This document shows positions 9,225 through 18,103 of a stretch of 64,000 bases of DNA, piece by piece (within the stretch, counting starts at the first letter, position 1; each line of letters opens with the position of its first letter). Position numbers and translations under genes: made by a program. A model generated the notes under the pieces. That model was not told the origin of the DNA. It searched no databases and saw only the letters and a list, made by a program, of their open reading frames with translations. This DNA is from Sedimenticola_A sp040506425 (GTDB lineage Bacteria; Pseudomonadota; Gammaproteobacteria; Chromatiales; Chromatiaceae), in the NCBI GenBank assembly GCA_965224515.1, contig OZ245051.1, positions 2,852,001 to 2,916,000 of the forward strand, written 5' to 3'.

Positions 9225-10181
9225 ATGAATCTGAACTTTCTTGAATTTGAGCAACCTATCGCCGAACTTGAGGCGAAAATCGAAGAGTTGCGCCTGGTCG
9301 GGGACGACAACGAGATCAATATCCAGGATGAGGTCACCCGCCTGGAGAACAAAAGTCGTGCACTGACAGAGTCTATCTTTTCGAACCTTAAGCCCTGGCA
9401 GGTCGCGCAACTGGCGCGTCATCCCCAGCGCCCCTACATGTTCGACTACATCGAGCGCATCTTTGATGACTTCCAGGAGCTGCACGGCGACCGCGCCTTC
9501 GCAGACGATCACGCCATAGTTGGCGGTGTCGCCCGGCTGGATGGTGTTTCGGTAATGGTGATCGGCCATCAGAAGGGGCGGGACACCAAGGAGAAGCTGC
9601 ATCGAAACTTTGGAATGCCCAGGCCTGAGGGTTATCGCAAGGCGCTGCGGCTGATGGAGATGGCTGAACGCTTCAAGATGCCTGTGCTGACCTTCATCGA
9701 CACTCCGGGAGCCTATCCCGGTATCGATGCAGAGGAGCGGGGGCAGAGCGAAGCGATCGCCCGCAACCTGAAAGTAATGGCCGGACTCAAAACGCCGATC
9801 ATATGCACGGTCATGGGTGAAGGCGGATCCGGTGGTGCATTGGCCATCGGCGTTGGTGACCGGGTGAACATGCTTCAGTACAGCACCTATTCGGTTATCT
9901 CGCCCGAGGGCTGCGCCTCGATCTTGTGGAAGAGTGCTGAGAAGGCCTCGCTGGCTGCAGAGGCGATGGCAATCACCTCAGATCGTCTTAAAGATCTGGA
10001 ACTGATAGACAACATCGTGCCCGAACCCCTGGGCGGTGCCCATAGAGATGTTGATACAGTGGCAAGAAATCTCAAGCATGCCCTGATTGAAGCCCTGGAG
10101 CACCTCGGCACAGTGCCCACTGACAAGCTGCTTGAAGAGCGGTATCAGCGCCTGATGTCTTATGGTCAGTTTACAACCTGA
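9225..10181 (+). CDS. accA: Acetyl-CoA carboxylase carboxyltransferase subunit alpha
   Basis: AccA is half of the carboxyltransferase that moves CO2 from carboxybiotin to acetyl-CoA, the first committed step of fatty acid synthesis. The 318-residue length matches the family. It opens with NLNFLEFEQPIAELEAKIEE and carries the conserved KPWQVAQLARHPQRPY, the crotonase-fold block TFIDTPGAYPGIDAEERGQ and the oxyanion-hole region GEGGSGGALAIGVGD. It follows dnaE as in E. coli and is closed by an intrinsic terminator just downstream. No clear ribosome-binding site is visible before ATG 9225. Confidence 0.97.
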   Translation: MNLNFLEFEQPIAELEAKIEELRLVGDDNEINIQDEVTRLENKSRALTESIFSNLKPWQVAQLARHPQRPYMFDYIERIFDDFQELHGDRAFADDHAIVGGVARLDGVSVMVIGHQKGRDTKEKLHRNFGMPRPEGYRKALRLMEMAERFKMPVLTFIDTPGAYPGIDAEERGQSEAIARNLKVMAGLKTPIICTVMGEGGSGGALAIGVGDRVNMLQYSTYSVISPEGCASILWKSAEKASLAAEAMAITSDRLKDLELIDNIVPEPLGGAHRDVDTVARNLKHALIEALEHLGTVPTDKLLEERYQRLMSYGQFTT

Positions 10182-10210
10182 GGGTTATGAGACTGGAAGT
10201 GTTTCGTTGA

Positions 10211-10239
10211 AAAAGGCCGGCTTTTACCGGCCTTTTTTA
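10211..10239 (+). terminator. Intrinsic terminator after accA
   Basis: A perfect ten-base-pair stem (AAAAGGCCGG / CCGGCCTTTT) with a CTTTTA loop is followed by a run of T residues. It lies 29 bases after the accA stop and before tilS, so it probably closes the bamA-to-accA transcription unit. Confidence 0.9.
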
Positions 10240-10269
10240 TCTTTTTCCCCGTGACGGCAGCTGCGATCA

Positions 10270-11595
10270 ATGGATTTCAATATCGACAGGCTCCTGGATC
10301 GTCTGACTGCGCTCACCCCTGAGCAGACCCGGCGCTATATCGTTGCCTACAGCGGTGGCTGTGATTCACAGGTTATGCTGCACGCTCTGGCATCGCTGAA
10401 AAATCACCTCCCTGGTGAGGTATTGGCTGTTCATATCAATCACGGTCTGCAGCCTGAAGCAGCCCTCTGGGCCGCTCATTGCGCAGAAAGCTGTCGCTCG
10501 CTGGAGATCCCCCTGGAGACCATCTCTCTCGAACTCGAACCTGAACCAGGTGAAAGCATAGAGGCTGTGGCAAGAGAGGCGCGCTACGCAGCCATTCAAC
10601 GCCTGGCTAAACCGTATGATGTGCTGCTTACCGCCCACCACCAGGATGACCAGGCCGAGACACTTCTGCTGCAGCTGTTCCGTGGAGCAGGGTTGAGAGG
10701 GATGGCGGCAATGCCTGAAGTTGCCACATTCGGCCCAGGCTACCTGGTGCGGCCACTGCTGGAATTCTCCCGTAGCCAACTGGAAACCTACGCAACAGCT
10801 AATGGCTTGTCATGGGTGGATGACCAGAGCAATCTCGATCAACGATATGACCGGAACTTCCTGCGCCAGAACGTGATGCCGGTGCTGCAGGAACGCTGGC
10901 CCAGCCTCAGGCAGACTCTCTCGCGCAGTGCCTCCTACTGTGCTGAGGCACAGAACGAGATCGAGCGCGTGGCAAGAGATGACCTGGCGCTCATCAGGGA
11001 TGCAGTAGCAAACACCCTGGCAATTCCGCAACTGATGGCCCTTGACAACCCTAGGCTGCGTTCGGCACTGCGCCTGTGGATCAGGGAGAGTGGTTTCCGG
11101 GCTCCGAACAGCAGGCGCATGAAGCAAATCGTTACAGAGGTGCTCGGTGCAGCAGACGATCGCAATCCGGTAGTCAGCTGGGAGGGTTCAGAGATACGCC
11201 GCTATCGCGGGCAACTCTATATCATGCCCACGGTCAACTACCCCGACCCCGGGCTCACACTTGCCTGGAACGGAGTGGATGAATTGACGCTTCCTGCCGG
11301 TATGGGCGTCCTCTCCTGCAGGACAGGGGAGGGTGGTATCGATGCCGCGCTCTGGAAGCAGGGTAAGCTGAGCGTTGGGTTCAGGTCCGAGGGAGTCAAG
11401 TGCAGGCCTGCCGGCAGGGGTGTCAGCGTGACATTGAAAAAACTCTTTCAGGAGCAGGGAGTTCCCCCCTGGCAACGTGGTCGTATTCCGCTGTTGTTCA
11501 TTGACGGTCAGCTTGCTGCTGTGGGCAGCTTGACCGTATGCGAGCCGTTTCAGGCAATTGCAGGTGCACCTGGGGTGCTGCTCAGGCAGGCTTGA
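10270..11595 (+). CDS. tilS: tRNA(Ile)-lysidine synthetase
   Basis: TilS attaches lysine to C34 of the CAU-anticodon tRNA-Ile, so that it reads AUA and is charged with isoleucine. The 441-residue protein has the PP-loop ATP-binding motif SGGCDS at residues 28-33, followed by AVHINHGLQPEA and the LLTAHHQDDQAETLLLQLFRGAG block of N-type PP-loop synthetases. The C-terminal substrate-binding domains are recognisable (SVGFRSEGVKCRPAGRGVS, then KKLFQEQGVPPWQRGRIPLL). It follows accA across a terminator and converges on the cNMP/rhodanese gene. Confidence 0.96.
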   Translation: MDFNIDRLLDRLTALTPEQTRRYIVAYSGGCDSQVMLHALASLKNHLPGEVLAVHINHGLQPEAALWAAHCAESCRSLEIPLETISLELEPEPGESIEAVAREARYAAIQRLAKPYDVLLTAHHQDDQAETLLLQLFRGAGLRGMAAMPEVATFGPGYLVRPLLEFSRSQLETYATANGLSWVDDQSNLDQRYDRNFLRQNVMPVLQERWPSLRQTLSRSASYCAEAQNEIERVARDDLALIRDAVANTLAIPQLMALDNPRLRSALRLWIRESGFRAPNSRRMKQIVTEVLGAADDRNPVVSWEGSEIRRYRGQLYIMPTVNYPDPGLTLAWNGVDELTLPAGMGVLSCRTGEGGIDAALWKQGKLSVGFRSEGVKCRPAGRGVSVTLKKLFQEQGVPPWQRGRIPLLFIDGQLAAVGSLTVCEPFQAIAGAPGVLLRQA

Positions 11596-11618
11596 GTCAT
11601 GGCCTGAGATGGATGCTT

Positions 11619-12671
11619 TCAGCGGTGGGCGAGAGCCGAAATACCACCCTTCAACACGTAGACATCGTAGCCTCGCTGGCTGAGCAGAAATGCAGCTGCA
11701 GAGCTGCGTTGGCCGGTGTCGCAATAGATGATGTATTTCTTGTTCCTGTCCAGCCTGGGAGCTCTCAGCCGCAGCAGGTAGAGGGGGATATTCACAGCCC
11801 CTTTGATACGGGAGTTCTTGAACTCGCTTTCGAGGCGGACATCCAGTCGTACGGCACCCTCACGGACCATCTGGCTGGCCTGGCGCAGGTCGATCCAGTT
11901 GAGCAGGGGCTCTTCCAGTAGCTTAAGGAAATCGCTTTTCGAGACGCGCATCAGGGTGCCGTCAGTGATCATGGTGATGGTGGCATTTCGCGGGGCATCC
12001 GAGATCAGTGCCTCCTCACCGAAGCTGGCACAGCGGTCCAGTTCCGCCAACACGGTGGTTCCCGATTCACTGGGGCGGGTAACCTTGCAGCGGCCCTCCT
12101 TGATCATGTAGTAGTAGTCGCCGGGATCGCCCTGGTGGATGACCACAGCTCCCGCTTTCACGGGATACTCCTCCATTTTATCGAACAGCGACTGGATATT
12201 TGCAGAAGGCAGCTTGAGAAAGGCCGAAGTCTGAAGCATGGCCATCATCCACTCGCCGTCCTCTGCCCCGGTGCCTTCGAATTCGGCGACCTCCATACCC
12301 TCGGTGGAGGCGGAGGGGGCAAACTGGCCCCAGGCAAGCATCTTGTCCAGCAGCTTGGAGTCGACCCGTGCAATGGTGGCTGAGTCTGAAATGACCTGGG
12401 CACGGTATTGGCGCGGACGAAGATTGGCCAGGGCGTAGTGTGCCTCATCCGAGTCAGCAGTGATCCTTTTCTGCTTGTTCTCAACAGTGGTTTCCAAAAC
12501 CTCGCCGGAGATCAGGAACAGCGAGTCAGGGCCCTCGTCACCGATATCAAACAGAATCTCACCTGCCAGGTGACGCTCTACGCTGGTCTCCTTGGCCAGA
12601 TGAAGCAGGTTGTCCTCATACAACGAGTTGATCGGGATCAGCGTCCGGAATTTGTTGAGGTCTAGTTCCAT
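11619..12671 (-). CDS. Two cyclic-nucleotide-binding domains fused to a rhodanese domain
   Basis: This 350-residue soluble protein has three recognisable parts. The first cNMP-binding-like beta roll (about 10-110) includes LAGEILFDIGDEGPDSLFLI. The second, better conserved one (about 145-260) includes AVVIHQGDPGDYYYMIKEGR and CASFGEEALISDAPRNATIT, matching the phosphate-binding cassette. A C-terminal rhodanese domain (about 265-348) has the active cysteine in IIYCDTGQRSSAAA. There is no DNA-binding domain, so it is not a Crp-like regulator. Such fusions suggest nucleotide or redox control of sulfur transfer, but the actual ligand and role are unknown. It lies divergently from prfB. Confidence 0.9.
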   Translation of the reverse strand: MELDLNKFRTLIPINSLYEDNLLHLAKETSVERHLAGEILFDIGDEGPDSLFLISGEVLETTVENKQKRITADSDEAHYALANLRPRQYRAQVISDSATIARVDSKLLDKMLAWGQFAPSASTEGMEVAEFEGTGAEDGEWMMAMLQTSAFLKLPSANIQSLFDKMEEYPVKAGAVVIHQGDPGDYYYMIKEGRCKVTRPSESGTTVLAELDRCASFGEEALISDAPRNATITMITDGTLMRVSKSDFLKLLEEPLLNWIDLRQASQMVREGAVRLDVRLESEFKNSRIKGAVNIPLYLLRLRAPRLDRNKKYIIYCDTGQRSSAAAFLLSQRGYDVYVLKGGISALAHR

Positions 12672-12898
12672 GTGTATGACTTAACGGGATGGCAGGTTGA
12701 TTTGCCCAATTTATCTGTTCCACTCTGCTTAAAGTCTAGCTGAGACAAGGGGAAGCGCTTTCACCGATAAGCTACGGGATAAACCGATGCCTGACAAGGG
12801 GAAAGCGCGTTTTTCGGAAGGCCTGGAAAGCGAGGTGCAATTTCCGTCCAGGCCCGGAGTAGTGTAATATTCGCGCTCCAATTCTTGTGAGGTTGACC

Positions 12899-13997
12899 AT
12901 GCAGGACCTGAATCCTATCACCAATAAAATCAGTGAATTAAAGGAGCGCTCTGAAGCTCTTAGGGGGTATCTTTGACTTCCCTGAAAAGAAAGAGCGGCT
13001 GACAGAGGTTCTGCGCGAACTGGAAGACCCTGAAATCTGGAACAATCCCGACCAGGCCCAGACCCTGGGCAAGGAGCGCGCCTCTCTGGAGGCTATTGTT
13101 CTAACCCTTGATGAACTGGCGTCCGGGCTGGATGATGCAGCCGATCTCCTGGAGATGGCAGTGGAAGAGGGTGACGAGGAGACGGTGAATTCTGTTGTCT
13201 CCGATCTGGAACTGTTCGATAAAAAAGTTTCTGAACTGGAGTTTCGTCGCATGTTCTCCGGCGAAATGGACCCCAATAACTGTTTTCTCGATATCCAGGC
13301 CGGTTCTGGCGGTACAGAGGCCCAGGATTGGGCCGAGATGCTGTTGCGCATGTACCTCCGCTGGGGTGAGGCCCAGGGCTTCAAGACCGAATTGATGGAG
13401 GTTTCGCCGGGGGACGTGGCCGGTATCAAATCAGCCACCATCAGGTTTGAAGGGGAGTACGCCTTCGGTTGGTTGCGTACTGAAATCGGCGTGCACCGTC
13501 TGGTGCGTAAATCGCCATTTGATTCAGGCAACCGCCGCCACACTTCGTTCTCCGCCGTATTTGTCTCGCCGGAGATCGATGATTCCATCGAAATCGATAT
13601 CAATCCGGCAGACCTGCGTATTGATGTCTATCGGGCCAGCGGCGCCGGCGGCCAGCATGTGAACCGTACCGAGTCTGCTGTACGTATCACCCACATGCCG
13701 ACCAATACCGTTGTTCAGTGCCAGAACGACCGCTCCCAGCACAAGAACAAAGACCAGGCGATGAAACAGCTCAAGGCCAAGCTGTACGAGCTGGAGATAA
13801 GCAAACGCAGTGCTGATCAGCAGGCCCTGGAAGAGACCAAGTCCGACATAGGATGGGGCAGCCAGATTCGCTCCTACGTGCTGGACCAGTCCAGAATCAA
13901 GGATCTGCGCACCGGTATCGAAACCGGAAATACCCAGGCGGTGCTCGATGGCGGCCTGAACCTGTTTATCGAAGCGAGCCTGAAGAGCGGCCTTTGA
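12899..13997 (+). CDS. prfB: Peptide chain release factor 2 (programmed +1 frameshift)
   Basis: RF2 releases the finished peptide at UGA and UAA. Translation starts at ATG 12899 and meets an in-frame TGA at 12974-12976. Reading resumes in the +1 frame at base 12975, so the full product joins 12899-12973 to 12975-13997. That gives 365 residues, the same length as E. coli RF2. The stop-recognition tripeptide SPF falls at about residues 205-207 (VRKSPFDSGNRR). The peptidyl-transferase GGQ motif is near residue 248 (SGAGGQHVNRTESAVRITH). The frameshift is autoregulatory: low RF2 slows decoding of the UGA and favours the shift. lysS follows 83 bases later, as in E. coli. Confidence 0.97.
12961..12977 (+). 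promoter_or_regulatory. prfB programmed frameshift site
   Basis: The sequence AGGGGGTATCTTTGAC contains the three known elements. A Shine-Dalgarno-like AGGGGG lies three bases before the slippery CTT codon. The in-frame TGA stop comes next, followed by C, the poorest termination context. It is the same arrangement as in E. coli prfB. Confidence 0.95.
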
Positions 13998-14080
13998 AAC
14001 AGGGAAATCATGACAGAGATGATCGCTGAAGCATTGAGCGACAACGCTGTCCCAACTTTACTGAAAATTTGAGTTAGACC

Positions 14081-15580
14081 ATGACTGATCAAGTCCAGGA
14101 CGAAAACAAGCTGATTGCCCAACGCCGTGAGAAACTCGGCCAGATTCGAGAACGCGGCGTCGCCTTTCCCAACGATTTCCGTCGTAACGTGGTGGCAGGC
14201 GAACTGCACGCCGAGTACGGTGAGAAGAGCGGTGAGGAACTTGAGGAGATGGGTGTCCGTGTGCGGGTGGCTGGTCGAATGATGAGCCGCCGTATCATGG
14301 GCAAGGCCAGTTTTGCCCATATCCAGGATATGTCCGGAAAAATTCAGGTATTCATTCAGCGCGACGCACTGCCTGAAGGTGTCTACAACCAGCATTTCAA
14401 GAAAGAGTGGGATGTGGGCGATATCGTCGGTGCCGAAGGCCAGCTGTTCAAAACAAAGACCGGTGAGCTTTCTGTGCGGTGTGACGAGATCCAGCTGCTG
14501 ACAAAATCACTGCGCCCGCTGCCTGAAAAATTTCACGGTCTCACCGACCAGGAGCAGCGCTATCGTCAGCGCTACCTGGACCTGATCATGAACGAGGCTT
14601 CCCGTGATACCTTCCGGGTGCGAACCCGCATGGTTCAGTTCATTCGCAATTATCTCAACGGAAAAGATTTCCTGGAAGTTGAGACGCCAATGATGCAGGC
14701 GATTCCCGGCGGCGCCACTGCCCGTCCCTTTGCAACCCATCACAATGCACTCGACATGCAACTGTTCCTGCGTATTGCCCCGGAGCTCTACCTGAAAAGG
14801 CTGGTGGTCGGCGGTTTTGAAAGGGTCTACGAGATCAATCGCAACTTCCGCAACGAAGGCCTGTCCACCCGGCACAACCCTGAATTCACCATGCTCGAGT
14901 TCTACGAGGCCTATGCTGACTACCGCGACCTGATGAACCTGACAGAGGATATGCTGCGGGCCCTGGCGGTAGAGATCCTCGGATCCACCACTGTCAGCTA
15001 CCAGGGGGAGAGCTACGATTTTGGAAAGCCCTTTACCCGCATGACGGTGAAAGAGTCCATTCTTCACTTCAATCCGGACATCAGCGAAGCTGAACTTGAC
15101 GACCAGGAACAGGCGAAAGCTGTTGCCAAGCGCCTGGAGATCCCCCTGAAGGACTCCTATGGCCTGGGCAAGATCCAGATCGAAATCTTTGAAAAGACGG
15201 CAGAGCATCGCCTGATGGACCCGACCTTTATTACGGCTTATCCCACCGAGGTTTCACCTCTGGCAAGGCGTAATGATCACGACCCTTTCGTCACTGACCG
15301 GTTCGAGTTCTTCGTCGGTGGGCGGGAGATCGCCAACGGTTTCTCAGAACTCAACGATGCCGAAGACCAGGCTGAGCGGTTCCGTATGCAGGTGGAGGAG
15401 AAAGAGGCGGGAGATGAAGAGGCGATGCATTTCGACGCCGACTATGTCCGCGCCCTGGAGCATGGCCTTCCACCCACAGCCGGTGAGGGTATCGGCATCG
15501 ACCGTTTGGTGATGCTGTTTACCGATTCACCCTCGATCCGTGATGTACTGCTGTTTCCCCACATGCGCTCAGAAGTTTGA
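14081..15580 (+). CDS. lysS: Lysyl-tRNA synthetase, class II
   Basis: LysS charges tRNA-Lys. The 499-residue length matches bacterial class II LysRS. The N-terminal anticodon-binding OB fold spans about 55-150 (VRVAGRMMSRRIMGKASFAH). Motif 1 includes FLEVETPMMQAIPGGATARP, motif 2 lies in ERVYEINRNFRNEGLSTRHN with EFTMLEFYEAY, and motif 3 is GIGIDRLVMLFTD near the C terminus. The gene follows prfB and ends in a strong terminator. Confidence 0.98.
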   Translation: MTDQVQDENKLIAQRREKLGQIRERGVAFPNDFRRNVVAGELHAEYGEKSGEELEEMGVRVRVAGRMMSRRIMGKASFAHIQDMSGKIQVFIQRDALPEGVYNQHFKKEWDVGDIVGAEGQLFKTKTGELSVRCDEIQLLTKSLRPLPEKFHGLTDQEQRYRQRYLDLIMNEASRDTFRVRTRMVQFIRNYLNGKDFLEVETPMMQAIPGGATARPFATHHNALDMQLFLRIAPELYLKRLVVGGFERVYEINRNFRNEGLSTRHNPEFTMLEFYEAYADYRDLMNLTEDMLRALAVEILGSTTVSYQGESYDFGKPFTRMTVKESILHFNPDISEAELDDQEQAKAVAKRLEIPLKDSYGLGKIQIEIFEKTAEHRLMDPTFITAYPTEVSPLARRNDHDPFVTDRFEFFVGGREIANGFSELNDAEDQAERFRMQVEEKEAGDEEAMHFDADYVRALEHGLPPTAGEGIGIDRLVMLFTDSPSIRDVLLFPHMRSEV

Positions 15581-15609
15581 CCGGCAGAGTAAAGTAACCG
15601 GGTAAACAA

Positions 15610-15650
15610 AAAAACGCCGTACCGCTATGCAGCGGTACGGCGTTTTTCAT
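15610..15650 (+). terminator. Intrinsic terminator after lysS
   Basis: A 17-base-pair perfect stem (AAAAACGCCGTACCGCT and its complement) with a four-base ATGC loop ends in TTTTT. The A run on the left arm makes it usable on both strands, and it sits between lysS and the convergent small gene ending at 15659. Confidence 0.93.
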
Positions 15651-15658
15651 TCTATCTC

Positions 15659-15841
15659 TCAGCCGGCTTCCTGCGCGGTGGCGGGCTGGTTGTTCTGTTC
15701 AAACTGCTTCTGCTCTTTTGCCGAGTTGAGCAGAAACTTGAACACATCACTCATAAAAATATCATGCTTTGTTCTGGGAGGTGTGTGACGTTCGATCTCG
15801 TTCTGGTAAAGCCTGATTCTATCGTCCGTTGACATATCCAT
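15659..15841 (-). CDS. Small hypothetical protein (60 aa)
   Basis: A 60-residue, mostly polar protein of unknown function, with no signal peptide or membrane segment. The C-terminal third is rich in Gln, Ala and Glu and looks disordered; the middle (DIFMSDVFKFLLNSAKEQ) may form a helix. I place the start at ATG 15841 because AAGGAG lies about eight bases upstream; a GTG at 15850 directly abuts that site. The good ribosome-binding site and the convergent terminator shared with lysS support a real gene. I do not recognise the family. Confidence 0.6.
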   Translation of the reverse strand: MDMSTDDRIRLYQNEIERHTPPRTKHDIFMSDVFKFLLNSAKEQKQFEQNNQPATAQEAG

Positions 15842-15971
15842 TGACTCCACTCCTTTATTGAGTCTTCTAATGGAAATAATAGTCTTCGTGCCGAAGAATA
15901 AAATAGGTATAAATCAGCAGCTTGTGTAGGACACTTCTTACATTTTCCTACGTTTCGACCCGCTGCCGGTT

Positions 15972-16802
15972 TCAGAGGAAAATCTCCTCCACACCCTGGA
16001 TCTCCTCTGCGGCGCCTTCGATGCTGATCACCTCCACCTCGGGTTCGAGACCGACTTTTCTGAACGAAGGGATGTCACCCCAGTTTTCGTGCTCGCTCAA
16101 TTCAGGATCGAGGGTCTGCAACCTGGCAACCAGCACCACGTCAACATAATCGGCAGACGGGCCTGCATCGTAATCCAGTTCCTGGTTGTGCCTTGCCACA
16201 TGGATCAGGGGCTCGGGGAAGTTCCAGTTCTCCAGGATCTGGCTGCTGATGCCGGGGGAGAGGCTTTCGACCAACTGGTCGAGCTGCGCTTCATCTTCCA
16301 GCAACTCGGGATAGGACTCTGAGAACATCAGAATCGGCAGGGTGCCGATATTGTGAATAAGACCGGCAAGCATTGCCTGGTTGGGGTCGAGATGGGGCAG
16401 GACCTGGGAGAGAACACGGCTGATGGCAGCCACTTGCACACTGTTTTGCCAGGCAGCCCTCAACCTGTTGTCCAGTACGTCAGAGGTGGCCTGGAAGATC
16501 TGCTTCATGGCCAGGCTGATGACCAGGCTGCGAACCAGGGTGATGCCCAGGCGTGTAATGGCGGTCTGGATACTCTCTATGGGCTCACGGCCCCGGTAAA
16601 GGGGACTGTTGGCAACCTGCAGCAGGCGCGCACTCAGAGCGGCATCGGTCGCCACCAGGTCTGCAATCTCATTTGCAGATGAATTTTCGCTGTCAACCGC
16701 ATCGCGAATGCGCAGTGCGACCTCGGGCAGGGTCGGCAGGGTTATCTTCTCGTCTGTGATCGCCTGTTGTAGCTTCTGTTCAAACTCTGCTGGATTGATC
16801 AT
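15972..16802 (-). CDS. HDOD domain protein
   Basis: HDOD domains are degenerate relatives of HD phosphohydrolases and usually act as signalling or output modules rather than enzymes. The 276-residue protein is almost entirely one HDOD domain. It opens with LPTLPEVALRIRDAVDSENS and continues with VATDAALSARLLQVANSPLY and the conserved ITRLGITLVRSLVISLAM. MLAGLIHNIGTLPILM marks the position where an active HD enzyme would carry HD; here it reads HN, so catalysis is unlikely. It stands alone between the 60-residue protein and ygfZ. The target is unknown; signalling or stress control is only a family-level inference. Confidence 0.9.
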   Translation of the reverse strand: MINPAEFEQKLQQAITDEKITLPTLPEVALRIRDAVDSENSSANEIADLVATDAALSARLLQVANSPLYRGREPIESIQTAITRLGITLVRSLVISLAMKQIFQATSDVLDNRLRAAWQNSVQVAAISRVLSQVLPHLDPNQAMLAGLIHNIGTLPILMFSESYPELLEDEAQLDQLVESLSPGISSQILENWNFPEPLIHVARHNQELDYDAGPSADYVDVVLVARLQTLDPELSEHENWGDIPSFRKVGLEPEVEVISIEGAAEEIQGVEEIFL

Positions 16803-16878
16803 GTTGATCTTCTTTTTTTGAAAGGGATGATCCGTTTCCTCTATTACGTATCGGCAGCTGAGGAAAATGATTTAGCAC

Positions 16879-17910
16879 TCACTCCTCGAAACTGTAGGGC
16901 ATCTCCAGGAAGTTGAGTTTTGCACCGTCGGCGCTGCCAATGTGCAGATCGTCAGCCTCCACGCTGGCAATCTCTGCAACGGCCAGCAGTTCACAGCCGC
17001 CATCCGGAGATGGCTGGGCGTCGACCACCCGGCCGGCTCCCTGGCCCGACTTGCTGCTGGATGAGAATAGCTCATCACCCGGAGCCGGACACTCATCACT
17101 GTCGCTGCGGGCGAGATACATGCGCCGTTTCAGTTTGCCAAGGTACTTCATGCGGGCAACCACCTCCTGGCCTGTATAGCACCCCTTGGTGAAGCTCACC
17201 CCGTCCACCAGCTGCATATTGGTCATCTGTGGCACGAAGGCCTCAATGGTCGGTTCCAGTACGGTGGGGATTCCAGCCCTTATATCCAGCAGGGACCAGT
17301 GTTCCCGGTTGGTCGGGACGGCGCCATCCGCTGCCAGTTGTGTCCAGACCGGGGCAAGTTTGTCAGCGGTACCGATCAGTTCGAACCTGGGTTTTTCTCC
17401 GGGCAGGGCGATCAGGGTGATGCCCTGATCCGAGAGGGTCTCTCCGAAAGCATCTGGCAGTTGGCTGAAATGCTTCAAGAGCTGCTCCCCGGCACAGTGA
17501 CCGGCAAGCCCCATTCTGGCCAGGCTGTCACTGGCATCCTTCACTTCCACTTTTGACCTGAGGATGAACATGGGCAGGCGCTTCATGATCGGGGGCATGG
17601 ATTCCACGGGTATCTGAAGAAGGTACCCCCCCTCCTGGTGCACCACCCTGAAGTTGGCCAGCATGCGGCCCTTGGGGGTGCAGTAGCTGCTCATCTGGGA
17701 GTGGGTTCCGGTCACTTCACGAACATCGTTGCTGACCTGTCCCTGAAGAAAGTCCTCCGCGTCCTCCCCGCTGATACTCATCAATCCAAGGTGAGAGAGG
17801 TCGAAAAGGGCGCAATCAGGAAGACTGCCATCGGATTCGAACTCAACGCGGCCATTGTCGTCTATGCGCGCGGATTGACTCTCCAGAAAAGTGTTCCACT
17901 CGTTGTTCAT
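16879..17910 (-). CDS. ygfZ: Folate-binding YgfZ family protein
   Basis: YgfZ is a tetrahydrofolate-binding protein related to the glycine-cleavage T protein and helps assembly or repair of Fe-S clusters, including those of tRNA-modifying enzymes such as MiaB. The 343-residue protein carries the family signature KGCYTGQEVVARMKYLG (about residues 228-244) and the N-terminal ALFDLSHLGLMSISGEDAED and FLQGQVSNDV blocks. I start it at ATG 17910 (MNNEWNTFLE); the frame stays open to 18003, but those 31 residues do not fit the family. It lies head to head with the RNB exoribonuclease. Confidence 0.93.
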   Translation of the reverse strand: MNNEWNTFLESQSARIDDNGRVEFESDGSLPDCALFDLSHLGLMSISGEDAEDFLQGQVSNDVREVTGTHSQMSSYCTPKGRMLANFRVVHQEGGYLLQIPVESMPPIMKRLPMFILRSKVEVKDASDSLARMGLAGHCAGEQLLKHFSQLPDAFGETLSDQGITLIALPGEKPRFELIGTADKLAPVWTQLAADGAVPTNREHWSLLDIRAGIPTVLEPTIEAFVPQMTNMQLVDGVSFTKGCYTGQEVVARMKYLGKLKRRMYLARSDSDECPAPGDELFSSSSKSGQGAGRVVDAQPSPDGGCELLAVAEIASVEADDLHIGSADGAKLNFLEMPYSFEE

Positions 17911-18103
17911 TATCAGCACTCTCACAAAAACCGGGACTGGACTTGAAGATGGTGTCTGCCGAAGCCATATGCAAGTCTCTCTGCATGAGCCTGTCAAAAC
18001 CATCCTGATGATTGGTTCATGTCGTTAACAGTCCCACTCCAAAAGGGTATCATAGTCGACATATCTGCATTGTATGCATCCACAGAAGTCTCACGGGAAT
18101 TTC

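Noticed and set aside
12974..12976. An in-frame stop that might mark prfB as a pseudogene
   Set aside because: The stop is the conserved programmed frameshift site, and the joined product has full RF2 length and motifs.
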